DNA of 64,000 nucleotides. Origin: Echinococcus granulosus. Taxonomy: Eukaryota; Platyhelminthes; Cestoda; Cyclophyllidea; Taeniidae. Shown here piece by piece: positions 13,721 to 27,100 of this stretch. The notes under the pieces were generated by a model that made no database searches, had not been told where the DNA came from, and worked only from the letters and a program-made list of their open reading frames with translations. The stretch is from NCBI RefSeq assembly GCF_000524195.1, contig NW_020170382.1:1487107-1551106 (forward strand), given 5' to 3'. Each line of letters starts with the position of its first letter. The stretch's first letter is position 1. The position numbers and the translations under genes were made by a program.

Positions 13721-14239
13721 TCACCCACCGCTTAAAAAGCCAAAGAAAATGCGATTACTGGCAAAATAAGAACAGCAGCCTACATTTATTGTACGGATTT
13801 TGCTTTCAAACGGTCTGTTTTTCAACTGGCTATCGCCAACTGATAAAGGATGCACGTCACACACTCGTGACCGCTCAGCCAAGAAGGCGAGAGCGTCACG
13901 TACATCCCGGGCGGTAGCTAAAGTCCCATTCCCTATCAGGATAAGATAAAAAAACTCCGTGTTGGAAAGATCTTCGTTTCTCAAAGCACAAATCGGGCAA
14001 CGGATAGGACACCACCCAAAATCCATTCTATATTTAACATCAACAACACAACTCCCACACAGAGGGAAGCAAAGTAGACATGCACACACGAAAGCATGAG
14101 GTACTAACATGATTATCACAATAGCATTCACCTTACTAGTGCTTTTAATTACCTGTACTGCTTGGTCGCTCACGTCTGCGAACCCCGGACAGGGTAGAGA
14201 TGACATTTTCATAGAACTTAATGCTGAAGTACACTCCAC
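13721..14239 (-). CDS. Hypothetical ORF downstream of TOPBP1 (172 codons), doubtful
   Basis: Longest minus-strand ORF outside the recognised genes in the left part. It starts MECTSALSSMKMSS, has one hydrophobic stretch (about residues 40-62) and a Cys-rich patch WCPIRCPICAL. A good donor sequence (ACAG|GTAATT) lies after residue 29, so the initial part might be a real exon and the remainder intron. I recognise no family; it may be chance. Confidence 0.2.
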   Translation of the reverse strand: MECTSALSSMKMSSLPCPGFADVSDQAVQVIKSTSKVNAIVIIMLVPHAFVCACLLCFPLCGSCVVDVKYRMDFGWCPIRCPICALRNEDLSNTEFFYLILIGNGTLATARDVRDALAFLAERSRVCDVHPLSVGDSQLKNRPFESKIRTINVGCCSYFASNRIFFGFLSGG

Positions 14240-14688
14240 CTACTGAAACTGGAGTTTCCTCAGTCATAAGAATGACTTCTTTGAAATAACTCACATTGAT
14301 GAAGATTTGTGCATTCTACTTCCTTCGTGGACAAATCTCTTGTGCCACCAAAACAAACACAGCCGTGACCCTAGTTGATCCGGTTAGCAATGATCACAAC
14401 GCAATTACTCCTCGACACTGTCAGAATATCTACCGATTGTTCAAAATATTGACAGACAGAATAATGGATGGTTGTCTTTTTGATTGACAACACCACAGCA
14501 ACGTTGAGCTTGGTGTACAGAAATGGCGGAGAGCAAAAGCAAGGCAAATCCGCCTCCGCTACAGGATAGAGTGCTAGATGGAAGGTTACTACATTGCTGC
14601 TTCTTCTTTCTTGCTGTCCCAAGAAAACATCACACATGACTAAGGTAGGCTGGGGTAATATTTAAATAGAATGCAACAACGAGACGTA

Positions 14689-14694
14689 TTTATT
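14689..14694 (-). promoter_or_regulatory. Candidate TOPBP1 polyadenylation signal AATAAA
   Basis: AATAAA on the minus strand about 190 nt downstream of the TOPBP1 stop codon, the first canonical hexamer I saw after the stop. Inferred from position and sequence only. Confidence 0.45.
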
Positions 14695-14882
14695 TCATCG
14701 AAATCTGAGTCAACATTTGGCTAAAATTCCAATTTTCAATACTTTCTATTCAGTGGATAACACCGACATAACCAACAACATTGGGTTCTGTACATGGAGT
14801 GAGAGAAGAGCATGAGGAAGTTCGGCGTGGACACCACGCAGGAGTAGTTGAGATGAGGTGATTTAAGGGACGGATAACCACA

Positions 14883-15140
14883 TCACCTCGTAACTCGACT
14901 GCGTTTGGCAGTTGGAATGGTCATCTCATCGCTAGTCTGTTTGACAAGGAACTCGGAGCGCGAGGCGCTGCCCATGCCGGTGAGATGAGCGCAGAGAAAC
15001 TCCACCCGCAGCCATTCGTAGCCCTCTATGATTGGGAGCTCGGGCTGAGGACCGCTCGAACGACTGCTGCCAGAGCGACGCTTCGTAAAGGCGTGGGTCA
15101 CCTGCTCTGCCGGTGGGTAGGGGGCGCCGTTTGCCAGGAC
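14883..15140 (-). CDS. TOPBP1: TOPBP1 exon 7 (end of BRCT8, C-terminus, stop)
   Basis: Acceptor CAATTTGGTTGTGCAG at 15141, phase 0. Encodes VLANGAPYPPAEQVTHAF, matching the BRCT8 strand after GG in the previous exon, then YEWLRVEFLCAHLTG (BRCT8 Trp helix) and a basic tail AKRSRVTR before TGA at 14883. It lies about 11 kb from exon 6; phase and homology both support the join. Confidence 0.88.
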   Translation of the reverse strand, partial: VLANGAPYPPAEQVTHAFTKRRSGSSRSSGPQPELPIIEGYEWLRVEFLCAHLTGMGSASRSEFLVKQTSDEMTIPTAKRSRVTR

Positions 15141-18100
15141 CTGCACAACCAAATTGAGGAACGGTCACTGTTTAAGAGTCGCAGACTGCTGATTACAAAG
15201 TAATAAGTAGGCTGACCATCGTGGGAGGCAAGCCATGCTAGGAAGAGCACATAGTGCTTTACTTTTTGCACTTCAGAATGCGAAACAACTGTCCATACTA
15301 TCCGGATTTCGATGCAATACAATCAGCTGTTGAAATTCTCTGATGTTTGGCACATCCTCAGTAGGATAGCATTGGCCTCCCACTATTGTGAAAACAAACG
15401 TACCACGTCAAGTGAACGTTTGCATGGTAATTATAATCTCTGATTGCCTTGTTGTGAAAATCTTGTGAGTCATTGAAAATGAACACTGTAGGCACAGATG
15501 ACTCAAAGCACCAACAGACTGGGTGGTTCAGTAATAGAGAGGGGAAATACACCTGTAGCACCAACATTAGCATACTACTAATTAGGAATAAAAAAAAGAA
15601 ATTTTACTTATCATGCCTAAGGAAATAAAAAGAAGCCTTTCATGTACTGTTCTAGCCGCGGTCAGGCGAACGCAGTAATTAAAACGTTAACTATGAAACA
15701 TCTGACTTATTTAAGCAGAACAGAGTTAAGAACATCCACCTTATTCAACACATTTCATTTTGGTCATCATCTTTCCGATTATCTTGTAAAGCGATTCGTG
15801 CAATCTGGATGGAATACATATCTGATCTTGGAACTCCAAGACAGACGTCTAGAAAAAGTAACGCGCTACCTAAAAAGTGAACAGTTGAGGTGATTCTATG
15901 GGGGAGGGCATGCCCATGTTCGGAAGATCTTGCCTGTCTACCTACTGAAATGAAGGATTACCATGCACACTGGTGGAATTGCAGTTCTGTGAGCTGCCAA
16001 TTCAAGGGTTCATAATGTGCAAAAGTAGAATAAGTTTTCGGTTACTAAGGCAACACAATGCAATCACCTCCAGCGAGAGTACTGTGCAATTATTACAACC
16101 TTCCTAATTACTTTACTAGAACAATCTTGCAACTGGGTGAAAATTCCAAATGTTAATCGAATGCAAGGACTCTGGATAACGACTCGAAACGTCAGCGAAC
16201 GAGACCCTCGATCGGTATACATGTTGTACAAATAGGCAGTAAGTAATATGGAATTATGAATAATATGACAAAAAGCAAGTGGATAGGGTAAAGATGGTTT
16301 CATGCACAGGTTTTGCAGGTTACAATGCTACTTACAAGTCGCTGAGTCGATTTATTCTACGCTGTTTTATGACGCGGACAGTAAGTTTTGGAAAAGCCCT
16401 GAATAATTCGCGTTCAGCCAGTCAGCATCCGCCTACGCAGGTGTCATAATGAGCAAAAAGGAACGCACAGACGGAAAAAAACACTTGACACAGAGACTTC
16501 CTCTGTATGTGAAGAGCAAAAAGACAACATGAATGTATAATAACATTTTTACAAGGTTCAAGTAGTTCCTTATCTAAAGGAAGGCAAAGGGAAACACTGC
16601 TTGTATTTTAGAGACATAGCCATTGCCCTTCATGATGTGCAGCCCTGCTTTCTGCACAAGAATGACGAGTCCAGGCTTTGCATTTCGGCTAGAGGCGAAT
16701 TAACAATTTCTAGGTTTATTCCTTAGCAGCTCGTGCGGCTTTCGAATTCAAATGGTGGCAGCACAAAAGCAAACAAAACGCGGACGTAAAATGTAACTTT
16801 ACTGTTTACATTCATCACTTTCGCACATAAACCTAAAGGCGATTTATTTATTGCAGCAAATAACCTTGCAGCCAACTTTTTGGCAGCCTCTACGCTAGCC
16901 ACTTGAATTGCAATGTGCTGATACAGCAAGAGAATCAGCTGGATGTTGCGTGAAAAAACTGCCAAAAAGGACGTTTGTTGTTGAGGCACGAACTCGTGGA
17001 TAACACGTCTTGGTCACTGGCGTAAAGTCTTAGCTAAGCAGAACAGGCCAGCCAGTCAAAGTACTGATCGGAACCGTATCCGTTTTGAAAAATGCATTTA
17101 CTTTGGCTTCATTTTCTTACGAAGGCAGTCGAAGCGGGAACCTTAGACAATAAAAACACCACTGACCCGAATTGGTTGCCAGTTCACGAGTGAACCACCA
17201 ATATACTCGGCCTAACAGGGCACACGACGTGAGGAAACCAATTGGGATTCACTAGGTGTACAGCTAGCGCCGACATTTACAAACGGCCCCATTACATCAA
17301 TCGCCCTGTCTCATGAGTAGCCGAGAGAGCCGCAACAACTAGGAGAGCTGAGATAGGGGAAAAAAGACAGGTTCTACACAGCAAAACGACGTTTGTCCAA
17401 ATACACGCGGGCCTACAGCCAGTGCACACATTCCTGATCGCAGCATCAGCTATACTATTAGCTCACGAGCGGTCAGCGTCATACAGCAATGCTCTTCCTC
17501 GGGTATAGCTCCAACGCCACCAATCATAGCAAAAAGGGAGAAGGCCCCATCGTCTGCCAAGAATAACCACCCCCACGTTGTTAAATCGACACAGATATTC
17601 AAAGAATATGGAAGGATTGAAACACTCCATTAAAAATTCGATTTTCTTAACGACCATAAGTAAATCTGCATCTAACAACGATTGACACACACATAAAAAC
17701 CAGTTTGAATCAGTAACCATTACTGACAGACTTATGCTGGCCACCACCACCAACGGACTAAAATCTCTAATGGTAATAATCACGGACTGCTTCGTTTAAC
17801 CACAAAAATTGTGAACTCGTTCAGTGAGACACGAAATCCTCCTCCTTCTGATCCCCGATCAGACGGGAAGATTAACTGCCGTGAGAGAGACAACCATTTT
17901 CGTAAGGACCAATTCATCAGATCATTACGATTTCCATTTGGACCAAAATGATAAATTAAACACGAAATCCTCCCTATTGGGAGTAACCGGTTAAGGGAGC
18001 TTGAAGGGGAAAGTAATCACCATTCAATCAGGTACATCAGGCGTGAATGAATGAATATAAACCGTACCGACCAGTTCTGGAACCGTGAAAGAAAGATGAG

Positions 18101-21100
18101 GCAGGGTGACATAAAAATATGAGAACCACAGTTCGCACATTATTAAAGTGAGATAATGCATATACCAAAAATATCTGTTTGTAGACTGATTGAATGAGGA
18201 TAAACTCAATAACGTTTCGCATGACGTGGGATTGGCATCCAAAAAGCTCTACTGTCCAAATTGGCACGCTGTAGAATACGATCCGGCCTCCACTACTAAC
18301 TAATTAATAAAGGTTTATGTGAGGAACGCAAAAGGCTAAATTTAAGCGAAATCCCCTGGCAAAATCGGGGATCTTATTTTCCCGTCTCCTGATCAACACT
18401 TAGAACAATCAGAAGGGTAATAGGAGCTGCTTCAGTTGGACAGAATAATGATACCTTCTCTAAGTATACACTGTGTTGCACATATACTTCCCAGTATTCG
18501 GTGAATAGAATTTCACGACAGGGGCACAAAATTCTGCCCACTTCATTTATAGCATCAGCCTCTCAGTCCTCCCTTGCCCCGATATTGAAAGGGACTTCAC
18601 ATTTGCATACTCTATAAGATCTTCAGGGAGAACCCGCTAATGACAGTTAGTGACACCACAACGAAGGAACAACAAGCCAGCGTCATGGAGTTACAGCATT
18701 CAGTGTGAATGTCTGAATCTGCAGGAATTCACCGCAGAAGGGCAACCAAAATCACGACCTCTATTTCTGCTACTAATCTTCCAGTTATTCTGTACCACTA
18801 CAATAGTCATGCATGAACCCCCACATAGGTCTCACAATACCTTTAAGGGTAACTCAAGCGCAATGAATCATCAAATGGTGTTTAGGATGGTCTACTGGTC
18901 TAAAATTAACAAAAAGAATCCATTACATAGAAAATGGTGTTTTTAGTGACATCAATCACCACGACAACATAAAATTCCACGTTAATCCCCATCACAAAGA
19001 CAGGAGAATGCTTGTTTATCAAAGAGCGGGTGAACGATCAGCTGTCATGACGATGTGTAAGGGTGTGACCTCGAGCACATAAGTGATCGCTCAACGTTTG
19101 GTGTGATTAACGCACGAAAAGGCCAAGGCAAAAAAACGAGACAGGCGGGATGGTGGGATTTTTCTGCTATCAGTAATGATGGCTCATGGCAGCCGCCAGT
19201 GCACCTCAGTCATTGATAACTAGGCTGGCTCTCATAAGGTTGTTGGGATAAAATGTCACAGACGTCGGAAGCATCACAGCCCAAGTATCCCTTTTGGAAT
19301 CTAAAAAGTCAGGCAATTCACTTTTTTTGCAGCAACTGTTTTGTACATCCGAGGTGTATTACGGCCAAACAATAAAAGTAAGAGGTGAATGGTTGCTTGG
19401 TGTGAATGAAGGAGGCTGTGGACTTGAAGGAAATGGACGGTAAAAAGGTTGATTAAAATTACAACTTCGAAGTGAGAAGTTCGCCTTCATAAAAACCATG
19501 AACAAAAATATGGAATAAATGCAACTTTTTTTGAGCAATGGACCAAATCCTCTAGGTAAAAAGGCGAAGCAGAGTTACCAGATCTCAAAGGGATTGTGCT
19601 TCAATGATCTTCGAATGGATAAATGCGTAAGTTATGGGTTTACTTCAAGGAAGATGTAAATGAGTTATGAGTTATCTACTTGACTACCCGCTCCTTTCAG
19701 TCTCCCTTGATTCGGCTACCACCATGGTGCTATGCAGTCCATGCTTTTTATCTTGTAGCACCTCCAGAGGCAACTCAGGTACGAAACAAGCAGAGAGCTG
19801 GGTGATAAATGCAGGAGAAAAGACACAGAAAGCAAGGAAAGACGAAATTCATGTGTGCCAGTAACGTGAGGCCAAAAATGAGGCAAAATCGGCAGAACTG
19901 CTGTCAGAAATAAGGTGACAACAGATGCGGTAAGTATTAACAAAGGAATAGGATGGGGTAAGGGGGGCAGGACTGCGCAGGTGACCCGGAAGGGGGACGG
20001 AGAAACAAGGCAACGTGCGGTGTGGGTGTCCTGCCAAAGGGGACACACAATGGGCCCCGCACCTCGTCTAGCCTCAGCCCACCCCCACCCCCCCCTTTCA
20101 CTGGCAAATCGTGCTCTGACATCGCTGTGACAACAGCAGCAACAGAGATGTGGAATCAAAAAGAGCAAGCGAATAGATTATTCAAACCCCGGTCAGCGAG
20201 TCAGGTAGTGCATTAGGTTAAAAAAGGGAAATCCGTTGCGTCTTAAATTGACTCATGAAGATACAGAAAATTGGCCAGGAATTCAATCTAAATGAGAAGA
20301 TTAATCGGTGCGAATAAAATGAGTAGGTGAATCCGTGATAGATTACTCAATGTTCTTAAACTATAAGGCGATTTGGTTACGTCAACGTCCGTATGAATTG
20401 TACCACTATTCATAGCAATTTTAAATCCATGATACATAAAGAGTTCTTTGTTAGCCTAAGGAAGCACAAAAACTTATGAAAAATGCTACCGGATTGATAT
20501 AATGCATGACGTTGAGAAAGAGGACCAGTAAAAACGTAGAGATTTCCTGAAATTTGACCCCAGCAGGAGATAGGGCAAAAAAGGTGTGGTTTTGGTTTTA
20601 TTCATTGTATTACAGCCCCCTCCTACCACCATAAGGAGTATTGGAGGAACCTCATGACTGTGCATGTCTTCGGGGAGCATCTGAAATATTACATTGGTGA
20701 TATGGTGACAAATGCTACACTCCGTCAATAACCTGGCAAAAAAATTATCAGTGTTTCAGATGACTACCTTTTTCTTCTGCTAGTCTATTAGAATAGGGTA
20801 AAAATCAGACTGGTTATCCAGAGAGCGACTGAAGTGGATTCGGAAAAAAAGCGGTACCAAGATTGATTTCATCCGGAGAAAGTCAGAAAAGCCGAGCAGT
20901 TTAAAGGAAAAAATTCCCAAGAAAAATAAAGTGATGGAAATTTTTAAAAAAAAACAGACAACGTTACAATGGGAAACAATAAGCTATGAAAAAATTGGTC
21001 AGATAATAATAAGGTTGAAACGCAACCAAGCGCAACGGATCTTGCCCCGATGTTCGAACTTTTCTCAGTCTACATGAAAGACAAAAAAGGTGTATTTGAA

Positions 21101-24100
21101 GGAAAGACATAGGAAGCTAAGAAATCGCCTTCCTATACGAACCGAAAGAAGACGTAAATAAGGACTGTATTTAACCATTTCTCTTGCAATAAAATAAAAA
21201 AAAAAACAAAGAGCTATTTAGACGTGGATTAACACTCCGTTACTATGAATAATCTCATGAAACATCGGCAAAATGAAAATCCAGCTACAAACGAGGTAAA
21301 AAAAACCATTCCTTCAAAAAAAGTGGGAGAATGTGTTTAAAGAAAAAAAGAGACGATAATGAGGAAATTTAAGGAGTTTGGGAATATTTCCAATCATCGG
21401 TGCATTAAAACAGGGAATTCGACTGAATAACAGAATGGCTATTTCAGGCAACGAAGTTGAAGGCGGAAAAAAACACCTCAAGGGGCCGCAATACCAGAGA
21501 CTGATAAACGAGGGTTTCATTTTTCAGGGGAATAAAAGCAAAAACAGAGCAAAGAAACCAGCATCCAACTAAAAAAAGCAAAGAATTCAGCTAAAATTTG
21601 TATTGGCTATTTGGAGAATGGTCGAGTTCCAAGCAGGCACAATTATTTGCATGGATTTGACCCCATGAAGGGAGTGTTGATTAAAGCCACAAATCTTGTA
21701 GCGCCAAATCAGCTGAAAATTGCACTTGAAGAAATAGAAGAAAGAGATAATCCGAAACGTGCGTTAACGTTTTTCAGTTAAACAATGTGAGGATGCAAAA
21801 CAAACCACTAGTGATTAGTTTTTCCTTCCACTATAGTCTAGACAATGGATACCACTGAAAACCAGACCGGAGAATTATATGGCAATAGAAATAAAAGATG
21901 ATCTTATGAAACTGGAAAAAAAACATCCCATCAAATAAATCACGGAAAAAGTACTCCCGAGGAGGGCACAATTTAAAAAAAAATTGTTGAACTAAAAGGT
22001 AACACGGACAATATATCTTCGAATTGTAGGCAAGAATACAACGGTAATGCATCAGCAGCTAGTTGGAATTGATATGCCTGATCTTATGAATCAAACAAAA
22101 CAGTATTTACCCCAAAGCCAAGTCAATTCAAAACAAAAAAAAACGTTCCCGTTCATCAACATGGAAACGAAGAGGAGAGGAGGGAGAAAGAGTAAACAGT
22201 GCCAAGTCAGAATGGCTGCCAACCCACGTCGAGAGTAGAAAAAAGCAACAAAGCACAATTACAAAACTGACAATAGGGGGGAACGAATGTGTCAGAGATA
22301 ACACGATCCCTGTTCAGCGCCCTTTAGTCTTCGACAGAGGAATGAGTTCATCCAGTGTCGAAAGAAGGAAAAATAGGCCCAAGTAAGAAAAAGGAAGCGT
22401 GCAGAAGGAAAAAAGTTGGACAGCGCAGGACTGAGTCACGGCACGGCTCATTTAGGGGTGAAAACTCAATGAAAAAGTGAGTGAGGATGCGTATGTCGCT
22501 TCGATTGCGCTTTACGCCAGTAGGTGATTCCCCTTCTAGTCGTAATATTTCCAGGGCCAAAGCGTCTCTAGGTTGTAGAATAATTTTCTGCCCATGTCAC
22601 CTGCACTACTGGTCCCTCAACCAAAAAAACTGATGACATGTTGGTGGAAGCATCGATGAACCCAATTCATAAAAAAAGGATCCCAATGTTTAGCAAAGCA
22701 AAACAGCAAGAAGGACTGGCGTCTGGCGGGGATGTTTGAATCTGAGAGGACTCACAACAGAAGGGCTATTGGAATCGCGGTGACCAGAATTGAGCAACTC
22801 AAAGCCCACAAATGCTGACACGTAAGCAATGAACCCAAATGGCTGAATAACAGCAAGATGGTAACAGTGGAAAGGAAGAATGAAGCCGGAAAGTGATCTG
22901 AGATGCTACTTTATTAAATAGTTTTAATTTTACATAAATACTCCTGTGTTCACTGTAGAACAAAGTCCAGGCCAAAAACAACAAATGGGTCCTTATCGTG
23001 CATTTTACAAAACAAATGCGGCAGGTGGAATCGACGAGATGCACAGTCACTGCTAAATTCAGAAGTGTTTTCCCGTTGGCGATTGGGTATCGCATATCTG
23101 GCGTCGTCTTAGTTCCGCAGTCGACTTCAATACACCTCAATACTATTGTAAGGCCCGAAACGGAAGTGACCGAAGCAACTACTACGGATAACGCTCAAAA
23201 CCAGACAGAGGCTGCAACACCTACTTAAATTGTACGCTTCCGTGCAGGTCTCTCCAGGCTCCTGCAACTCAACCACCTGCGCTACTAACAACCCAGCTCT
23301 TCCGCGTATTTCCGACAAACACACTCCCAACATCATATAATTTTAGAGGATTGAGCAGACAAATCGGGTGATTGGCTTTGGTTGTCTTTGGGCATAAAAA
23401 GCAATTCAGAAGCGAGATTGTAGCCTCACTATCTATCATGTGGGTCAAGAGACAATCTAGTAGGCCTTGCCAAATCTGTGCTTTACATAAACTGATCCGC
23501 TTTCGAGAACAGGAAAAAAGAGCAGACAAACATGTTTTGTAAAACAAAAAAAAAGTTGAATCTTGACTTCTCTAAAAAAGACTATTCGGAGGTTATCCAC
23601 AAAAACCGAATTATGAAAACAGGAAGCAAATTGGTCGGTGGAACCAGCAAACGTGATTAGGTATTACGCTTCAAATTATGAACACCAAAGCGATAAAATT
23701 ACTGAGGTGGGAAAACATCAAAGGAACAGTACGATAGCATGCAATTTACAATTTTGCGATTGAGCCAACTATAGCCCAGGAATAAAATGCAGGTCCTGAA
23801 GAGGAACAACGCTGTGACACGTCTGATGGTCGTAGAAGGAAGCAGGTGCATAGAGGGGATGGGCTAATCTCCTCGAGGGCGAACATAAAAAAGAAACAGA
23901 TGAATGATACTGGCAGAGGTGTGAATGTAACTCTCTCCTATCTCGACCGGAAAAAAGGAGACGAGGTGTGAGGTAGGATTGCAACCCGCCACCCCTACAG
24001 CGTCTCACAAAAAGCACTTACTGGGTGGAGGGGGCTGTATGACTCACTTTCTGTGCACAAAATGGTACGTGAGTCATGACACTAGGGGGAGAGGGAGGCG

Positions 24101-27100
24101 GTAGCAAAAGCAACCGACGAGGGAGGGAGATGCCACGCACTGGGCTGAATGGTTGGAAGGCAGCACAAGATTGGACGGTGCGTCTCAAAAAGGTTACATC
24201 ATCCGCGGTGTCTGCACTTCACGTAAAGGCGTAAGGCCTTGGCTGAACCCAACTACGAATGCGAGTGTAAATGTCATTTCAGATAACATTGGTATGATTG
24301 CTACTACGGTACCCACACAGATTCATGAGACTTTCTTGCAATAAGTCAGGCAACTGCAGAAAACATTTTAAAGCATCACTTGTCAAAACAACCCCTAAAG
24401 GCAACAAGACAAAAGCTTGAGAATCCTGCTTTTGTCCCACAGCTACTTCTATTATTATCCCACTTTTGTCTCCCACCCAGACGTCTATTGCATTTCACAT
24501 TTGGCTGCGTAATGCTGATGCCAAGAGGTGAGAACCAGTACGTGGAGGATGACCCAGGAATGACGCAGTACGAGCCTCAGAAGTGTAGAGCAGGTCGTGA
24601 GCGGATCATCTGAGCTAACCGACGAAATTTGCGATCATTTAACGTTTGTCCAAAATCTTTAAATAACAGCTATTTCTCTACACAAATCAGCCAATAAATA
24701 ACCCTGTGCCACAGCGGCATGCCTATACGACGCAAAGTGCAAAACGAACTGGACGCCCTTGAAGTTTACCGGCAGCAGTTAATGCATGTAAAAGTTCCAC
24801 GACGTTCCCTTACCAGTTGGCATAAGTGTCAACGGATTATGCCGCCACCACTTACTCAAAAAATCTTACGGAGATTTGTTCCTGACATGTTAACAGATAG
24901 AGATGTGCAAGTCTTCACTGTTGAGAATTGAGATTCTTTCAAATTGCTTAAACGAATGTGCCGTTATCGCTTCTGCGAATTCTGAACCAAGCTAAATTTA
25001 TATTGATAAGCAGAAAAGCTCGAACCACATCAAGTTCGACCAGTTTATTATGAGGGTCCGAACTACAAGCACAATAAAACATGCTGCATCGATAGACTGA
25101 CACATGTATATCCTTTATAGGTCATGTAAACAATCAGGTATAAGTGACCCCCAAGAACTGCACAATCTCTTAGTTCCCTGAAAGTTTTTTATTTCAAGTG
25201 CACTGTCAAAAAAAAACCCAAGTGAGAGAAAGCCTACTGATTATTTTGTAGTAGCAGTCATAAATGCGTGCATTACCAATGGTAACACACCTCCAGAAAG
25301 GGTCCGATTCGTACGGTTGTGCCAACCGTTCCCATGACAGGTAGTAAAATTTACTACTATGTACAAGAAAACTTCATAAAAAGAAGGTATCCAACTTACA
25401 TAATAGCATTTGCAGCAAAAATAAGCAGGAAAATTTGTATTCATTAGAAATATCACTATTTAAAATTCAGCAACTATTTAAAAGCAAGCAATAAATAACC
25501 AGGCCAAGCATGTAAAATTTTTAGCTTAAATTACTGGAGACTCGCCCCCAAGATAGACGAATACTAAGTCCTAAATATTTCCTAATTACGAAAATAAGTA
25601 CTACCATAAAGCACGTTTATTTGTTAAAAAAAATAGTATTGGGTAAAGTTTTAAACTAAACTGACTCAGCAGCCAAATCAGAAAATAATGTAATTCCGTC
25701 ACAAGTAAAAAAATCAGGGATTTCAAAAGTAGAGCTAAAGGCACTTTGTTTATCTGAAAAGGCATAGATGAAAGAACAATAGGGAGGATACCTTAAAAAC
25801 GGGATGAAATGTGAATAAATGGAAACATTGTTCACAAAAGAGAAATCTCAATGGGGCTATTCTAGTGCTCTCGTACTATAAGAAGCTCCACTGACTTCGT
25901 TCAAAAGCCACGTCGATGGAAAATAAGTGAAGAATACTTTGAAGTAATAAAATACAACGGAACAAAGAATAACTCGTTGAAGGGTATAGCTTAAGAAGGA
26001 GGATGTCAGGTACACCCAACCTCAAACATCGAGAAAACGATGATTAGAAGAATTAAAAAAGTTCAATTTTTTGAAATTTCGATAAGTAAAAACGATCTAC
26101 TAGGGACTCACCATTCCTCCACCAAACTCAATAATCCTCTTAAAGCTGTTCTCTCTATCACACCCGGGACCAAAAACCACCCTCCAACCCTTAAAAGCAC
26201 CTCCGCCCGTTTTGCGCCAATGGCGTGCAGCCTTGGCAAGGTCACGCAGCTGCCCACAGGAGAGGCCACCCGTGGGGCCGGAACGATTGGAAGCGGGGGA
26301 GAGTTGGATGAGGAGGGGCTCGGTGCCGGGTCCGCCCCACTCGTAGGCCTCCTCAGGCAACCACACAGAGGCTGCAGCGCAAGCATCAAGGTAGGACTTG
26401 TGCAAGATCCACCTTCCACCCGCCATGCACATCAGGTACTTCTCACATCGGCCTGCACGTTGAGAGAATGAAAAGCGCTGCCTACTCGCGGGTATCCAAG
26501 TCGAATCGAAGGTATATGAGAAGTGGCTTACTGGGAGAGTTGATGATCAGGTGAGTGGTGGTCTCCCCAACGGTCATGCCAGGGTCTAAATCGGCGCCGA
26601 GTTCAGTAATGATGGCCTGATATCGCACCTTCTCATCCTGGTTCACACCACTGACGGAGAAGATGCGAACTCGAGTAGTGTTTGTACTCGATTGTGGTTG
26701 TGGCTTAAGTGTGGTTCTGTGGATCAGGGGAAAAGTTACGATAAACTTTCACACATACTGAAAGCGGAAGCGAGAGAAAAGTCGCTCACTTTTCGGGGCT
26801 CACATTCTCACCCGGCTGAGTAGACTCGCGAGAACTTTGGCTTTTAACCACATGAGGAGAAGGAAGTCCGTTTCTGACCTCGGGAGAGTCCTCGTATTGC
26901 CACCGGACCTGTTTAAGATACCAAAGCAATTTAAAGGCCAAAATTTAGCTTTGATGTTGATGAACACCGCACTGGCTTCCAACAGGCGAGTCAAATTCAC
27001 ATCAACTGCTAGTTCATTTCGAGACGTTCAATCGAACGACATAGTCCTAGTAAAACACTTGTTTCAATTTTGAGTGCAATAAGCAGACCGTCTCAGCCAT

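Larger units (their letters stand above)
15141..26111 (-). other. TOPBP1 intron 6, about 11 kb, repeat-bearing
   Basis: Separates two halves of BRCT8. It is A-rich on the plus strand, with many A homopolymers between 19 and 23.6 kb. It contains at least two plus-strand fragments of the RRAI-motif repeat (18.7 and 22.7-23.2 kb) and GC-rich islands near 19.95-20.13 and 23.77-24.13 kb. I found no convincing nested gene: the longest ORF (19716-20168, minus) is low-complexity Cys/Leu/Ser/Pro-rich. No TRIM-like LTR was seen. Confidence 0.7.

Noticed and set aside
19716..20168. 150-codon minus-strand ORF in TOPBP1 intron 6
   Set aside because: Low-complexity Cys/Leu/Ser/Pro composition over a GC-rich G/C-run patch, with overlapping ORFs in several frames on both strands; no domain.
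24719..24931. 70-codon plus-strand ORF rich in Arg/Gln
   Set aside because: Looks protein-like, but there is no recognised family, splice signal pairing or repeat partner; left as chance.
26108..26419. 103-codon minus-strand ORF overlapping TOPBP1 exon 6
   Set aside because: Different frame from the conserved BRCT7/8 coding frame.
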